NCBI GenBank assembly: GCA_016844625.1
Contig: JAERMN010000328.1
Span: 1 to 8,371 of the forward strand
DNA from: Deltaproteobacteria bacterium
GTDB lineage: Bacteria > Desulfobacterota > Binatia > UBA9968
DNA: 8,371 bases
Reading direction: 5' to 3'
Part shown: in pieces, positions 6,083 through 8,371 of the stretch
Position numbering within the stretch: position 1 is the first letter of the stretch
Layout: each line of letters begins with the position of its first letter
Made by a program: the position numbers and the translations under genes
The notes under the pieces: generated by a model
The model's input: the letters and a program-made list of their open reading frames with translations, nothing else
Told to the model about the DNA's origin: nothing
Databases searched by the model: none

Positions 6083-7154
6083 GAAGCGAGTCCTGGAGCC
6101 ACTGGAGGGTTGGAGTGATGGAGGGTTGGAAAATTCTCCAGCGGGCCGTTGTGTTTGACTAAACCATCAGCGTCACAGTGCGATTCAATGAAGGGCAACA
6201 GCGACGGCGCCAGGAATTTGTCGCCCTCGCGGATAAACTCCGGATAAACTGGCAAGCGCGCCCTGAGTTCGAAACCCGCCCGCGCGCTTTTCTGTTGTAA
6301 TATTTGTAATGCCGGCCAAGGCGCTTCCGGGTTGATAAAATCGGGCGTCAACGGCGACACGCCGCCCCAGTCGTTGATCCCGGCGTCCAAATATAATTCG
6401 TACCCGTCCGGCGTCAGATTGGGCGGCGCCTGGATGTTCATCGCGCCGCCGAGAACCAAGCGCGCCAGCGCAATTGTCTTGACCATGTCGTCTTTGGTCG
6501 CATCCGGATGCGCGCTCATCGGAGTCCTCGGTTTCGCGCGAAAATTCTGCACGATTACTTCTTGAATATGACCGTAGCGCTGGTGCAACTCGCGGATCGC
6601 GAGCAGAGAATCGATTCTCTCCTGCCAGTTCTCACCGATGCCGATAAGAATTCCGGTGGTAAAGGGAATCCGTAGTTCGCCGGCCAGTTCCAATGTGCGC
6701 AGCCGCGCCGCCGGCTTCTTGTCCGGCGCGTCGTCATGAGCAGCACCGGGCAGCAGCAAGGCGTGCGCTGGTGGCCGCGCTCGGCCAAGAACTGTTTCAT
6801 CTCCGGGTAAATCGCTTCCGGCTTGTCGCCGAGGCTGAAAAGCACTTCGGTGCAACCTAGCGCTTTGCCTTGGCGCACCACACGCAAGACTTCATCGAGG
6901 GTCATCGATTTGGCGCCCGGCTCGCCCGGCGCCTTGCGGAACGTGCAGTAACCGCAAAAATCGCGGCACAGATTGGTCAACGGCACGAAAATCTTCGCTG
7001 AAAAGGTGACCACTCGGCCTTTGTGCAAATCCCGCAATGCGGACGCCGTCAAAAGCAATGAACTCAAATCGTCGCCTTGGACCTCTGTTAATGAATATGC
7101 CTCATCACGGTCAGGCTGTTTGCCGTTTAAGCAATCTTTCAATAATTGCAACAT
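6079..7154 (-). pseudogene. cofG: 7,8-didemethyl-8-hydroxy-5-deazariboflavin synthase subunit CofG, split by internal deletion and frameshift
   Basis: CofG is the radical-SAM half of Fo synthase. The 5' part runs in one frame from the ATG at 7154 (an in-frame TAA lies 9 bases upstream, so this start is well bounded). It carries the radical-SAM motif CRDFCGYC (C63, C67, C70), GEPGAKSMTLDEVL and LGCTEVLFSLGDKPE, and ends sensibly at QFLAERGHQRT (residue 131, position 6762). That frame then reads nonsense to a stop at 6555. The 3' part lies in another frame, from about 6759 (LLLPGAAHDDAPDKKPAARL) through ELRIPFTTGILIGIGE, RYGHIQEVIVQNFRAKP, PPNLTPDGYELYLDAGINDWGG and on to the stop at 6079. In CofG/FbiC about 50-55 residues normally separate these blocks (the Leu-Pro-His-x-Asn and Ser-x-Gly-Leu-Met-Leu-Glu segment), and they are missing here. 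No CofH or fused FbiC half is present. Assembly error is a live alternative. Confidence 0.85.
6094..6130 (-). repeat. Period-8 TCCA short tandem repeat in the 3' end of cofG
   Basis: On the minus strand TCCA recurs five times at spacings of 8, 8, 8 and 9 bases. On the plus strand this shows as TGGAGGGTTGGA at 6103-6114 and again at 6119-6130. It encodes the end of the CofG tail (FPTLHHSNPPVAPG), beyond the conserved part of the enzyme. Similar short TCCA-type repeats occur at gene ends and between genes in some environmental bacterial genomes, from memory. It may have extended cofG into cofD, creating the overlap. Confidence 0.6.
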
Positions 7155-7301
7155 CTCATCCAGTTAAATATCGAATTGCCCGCCGGCTTTCAAACCTAGA
7201 GCCCACGGCGATTACCCTCTTCCCATCAATTGACGGTTGCCCTGATGACTTTTGCTGTGTTAGGTCTGTAATTGACACGAAGAAAATCGGAGGGAACCGC
7301 C
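7155..7301. promoter_or_regulatory. Divergent intergenic region between the F420 operon and the amidohydrolase gene
   Basis: 147 bp that must hold the promoter(s) for cofG (leftward) and for the amidohydrolase gene (rightward). Visible elements are AATTGAC at 7228-7234 and again at 7270-7276, 42 bp apart, and a GGAGGG ribosome site at 7289-7294 for the rightward gene. A GGATGAG ribosome-like site lies just before the cofG ATG. No convincing -35/-10 pair is visible in either direction. Confidence 0.5.
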
Positions 7302-8371
7302 ATGGATAATTTTGATAACGTTCTCGTCGTCGACGCCGACGGCCATGTTTACGAAGGCAATATTGACCTGCGTCCGCGCATGCCGGAGAAGTGGCGCTCG
7401 CAGGCGCCGATCCGGATGAAAGACAACGAGGGCAACTCGCGCATGCTGCTCGAAGGCCGCATGTGGTCGGCGTCCCAAGGGCTTGGCCCCGGCGTGTCCG
7501 GCCCTATGACGGACAAAGCGCGCGGTTACCGGGAGGGCATGGTCGATCCGGTCGTGCGGCTCAAAGACATGGATCTGGAAGGCATTGACGTTGCCGTATT
7601 GTTCGGCACCCAGATCGCGCTCACGGTTAACGGCTTAATGAGTAAAGAACTGTCCGCCGTGCTCTGCCACGCTTGTAACGATTGGTTAATCGAATACTGT
7701 TCCGCCGATCCGAAAAGATTGCTCGCCGTCGGCTTGATCCCTTGCCAAGATCCAGCCGCGGCGGTGAAGGAATTGGAATACCTCAAAAAAGCCGGCGCGG
7801 TGACGGCGATGCTGCCGACCAACGTGTACGGGCTGAATAATATGGGCGACAAAATGTTCGACCCGATTTACCAATGTGCCCAATCGCTCGGCATGACGCT
7901 CAGCGTCCACCCGCAAACCGGTCACGACGGTGTGCCGGGAGTTTCCGGTGTCATGGGCGCCGGCAGCGAGCGCTTTCTCAAGTACGTTTACGTGCACATG
8001 ACGGCGTTTCCTTTTGAATTGATGATCGCCATGATGCACATGATTGGCGAAGGCGTGTTCGATCGTTTTCCCAAGCTCAAAGTCGGGTTCATGGAAGGCG
8101 GTGCAGGCTGGCTGCCGTTTTGGGCCGAACGTTTTGACGAACATATCGAAAAACTCGCGCCGCAGATGCCCCAGCTCAAGCGCAAACCGAGCGACATCAT
8201 CAAGAGCAAACAAGTCGTGCTCACCTGCGAATCCGAAGAAACCGGCCTCGATCGTGTGTTCGCCGCCAATGGCGAAGACACCGTGCTCTACGCGTCCGAC
8301 TACTGCCACTGGGATTGCCACTTCCCCTACTCGGTCAAAGACGTGGTCGACAGCACAGACCTGAGCTTTGC
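7302..8371 (+). CDS. Amidohydrolase-2 family metal-dependent hydrolase/decarboxylase (partial, 3' end outside window)
   Basis: The reading frame is open from the ATG at 7302 to the right edge: 356 codons plus 2 bases, no stop. GGAGGG lies 7 bases before the start. The fold is the TIM-barrel family PF04909, related to ACMS decarboxylase. The N-terminal metal motif is DADGHVYE (11-18, D-x-H-x-x-E type). Further family signals are VRLKDMDLEGIDVAVLF (85-101), the metal-ligand candidate H203 in SVHPQTG, FDRFPKLKVGFMEGGAGWLPFWAERFDEH (split at 253-267 and 268-281), and D333 in YASDYCHWD. Little of the usual 380-400 residues is missing. The substrate is unknown; relatives hydrolyse or decarboxylate aromatic and other carboxylic compounds. 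It is divergent from the F420 operon, so shared control is possible, but no F420-binding domain is seen in it. Confidence 0.9.
   Translation, partial: MDNFDNVLVVDADGHVYEGNIDLRPRMPEKWRSQAPIRMKDNEGNSRMLLEGRMWSASQGLGPGVSGPMTDKARGYREGMVDPVVRLKDMDLEGIDVAVLFGTQIALTVNGLMSKELSAVLCHACNDWLIEYCSADPKRLLAVGLIPCQDPAAAVKELEYLKKAGAVTAMLPTNVYGLNNMGDKMFDPIYQCAQSLGMTLSVHPQTGHDGVPGVSGVMGAGSERFLKYVYVHMTAFPFELMIAMMHMIGEGVFDRFPKLKVGFMEGGAGWLPFWAERFDEHIEKLAPQMPQLKRKPSDIIKSKQVVLTCESEETGLDRVFAANGEDTVLYASDYCHWDCHFPYSVKDVVDSTDLSF

Noticed and set aside
7164..7192. Sigma-70-like TTGAAA-N17-TATTTA before cofG
   Set aside because: The -10 matches only 3 of 6 positions and lies 10 bases from the ATG, which would leave almost no leader and lose the ribosome site.
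7686..8321. Long minus-strand reading frame opposite the amidohydrolase gene
   Set aside because: The plus strand encodes a clear amidohydrolase with metal motifs; the minus frame is a composition-driven shadow rich in His, Arg and Phe.

Overview
The window looks like a piece of a metagenome-type, non-actinobacterial genome of moderately high GC. No rRNA, tRNA, CRISPR array or insertion sequence was seen, so the lineage cannot be fixed. A bacterial coenzyme F420 operon beside an amidohydrolase-2 family gene is a combination I associate with soil and sponge-associated uncultured phyla (Rokubacteria, Tectomicrobia, Binatota or 'Deltaproteobacteria' bins). That placement is inference.

Layout. 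Everything from 1 to 7154 is read on the minus strand; only the last gene is on the plus strand. (a) Positions 1-829, in transcription order, hold an ECF sigma factor (254-829) followed by its zinc-finger anti-sigma factor (1-242, cut by the window edge). An ECF-like promoter candidate (879-906) and a perfect 11-bp-stem hairpin (909-935) lie just upstream. (b) Positions 1017-2848 hold three small exported-protein genes: a DUF3568-like lipoprotein (2423-2848), a Thr/Gly/Ser-rich protein with GIVS repeats (1490-2365), and a CigR-like protein with LPPGL repeats and a probable Tat signal (1017-1448). (c) Positions 3024-7154 hold a tightly packed coenzyme F420 operon, cofG-cofD-cofC-cofE-npdG. The first three junctions are 4-bp ATGA overlaps and the last is a 13-bp gap. 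(d) A 147-bp divergent intergenic region leads to an amidohydrolase-2 family gene (7302 to the window end).

How the genes work together. CofG makes one half of the Fo chromophore synthase; its partner CofH is not in the window. CofC makes the activated guanylyl donor, CofD transfers it to Fo, CofE adds the glutamate tail, and NpdG moves hydride between NADPH and F420. The sigma/anti-sigma pair looks like an envelope-stress type regulator. The neighbouring exported proteins are possible targets, but no shared promoter proves this.

Most notable point. cofG is broken as given. The N-terminal half (with the radical-SAM CxxxCxxC) and the C-terminal half lie in different frames that meet near 6757-6766. 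About 50-55 codons that CofG normally has between them are missing. This is either a real inactivating deletion in an otherwise intact operon or an assembly/sequencing error. I found no clearly new biological system; the remaining oddities are smaller and are listed as findings.
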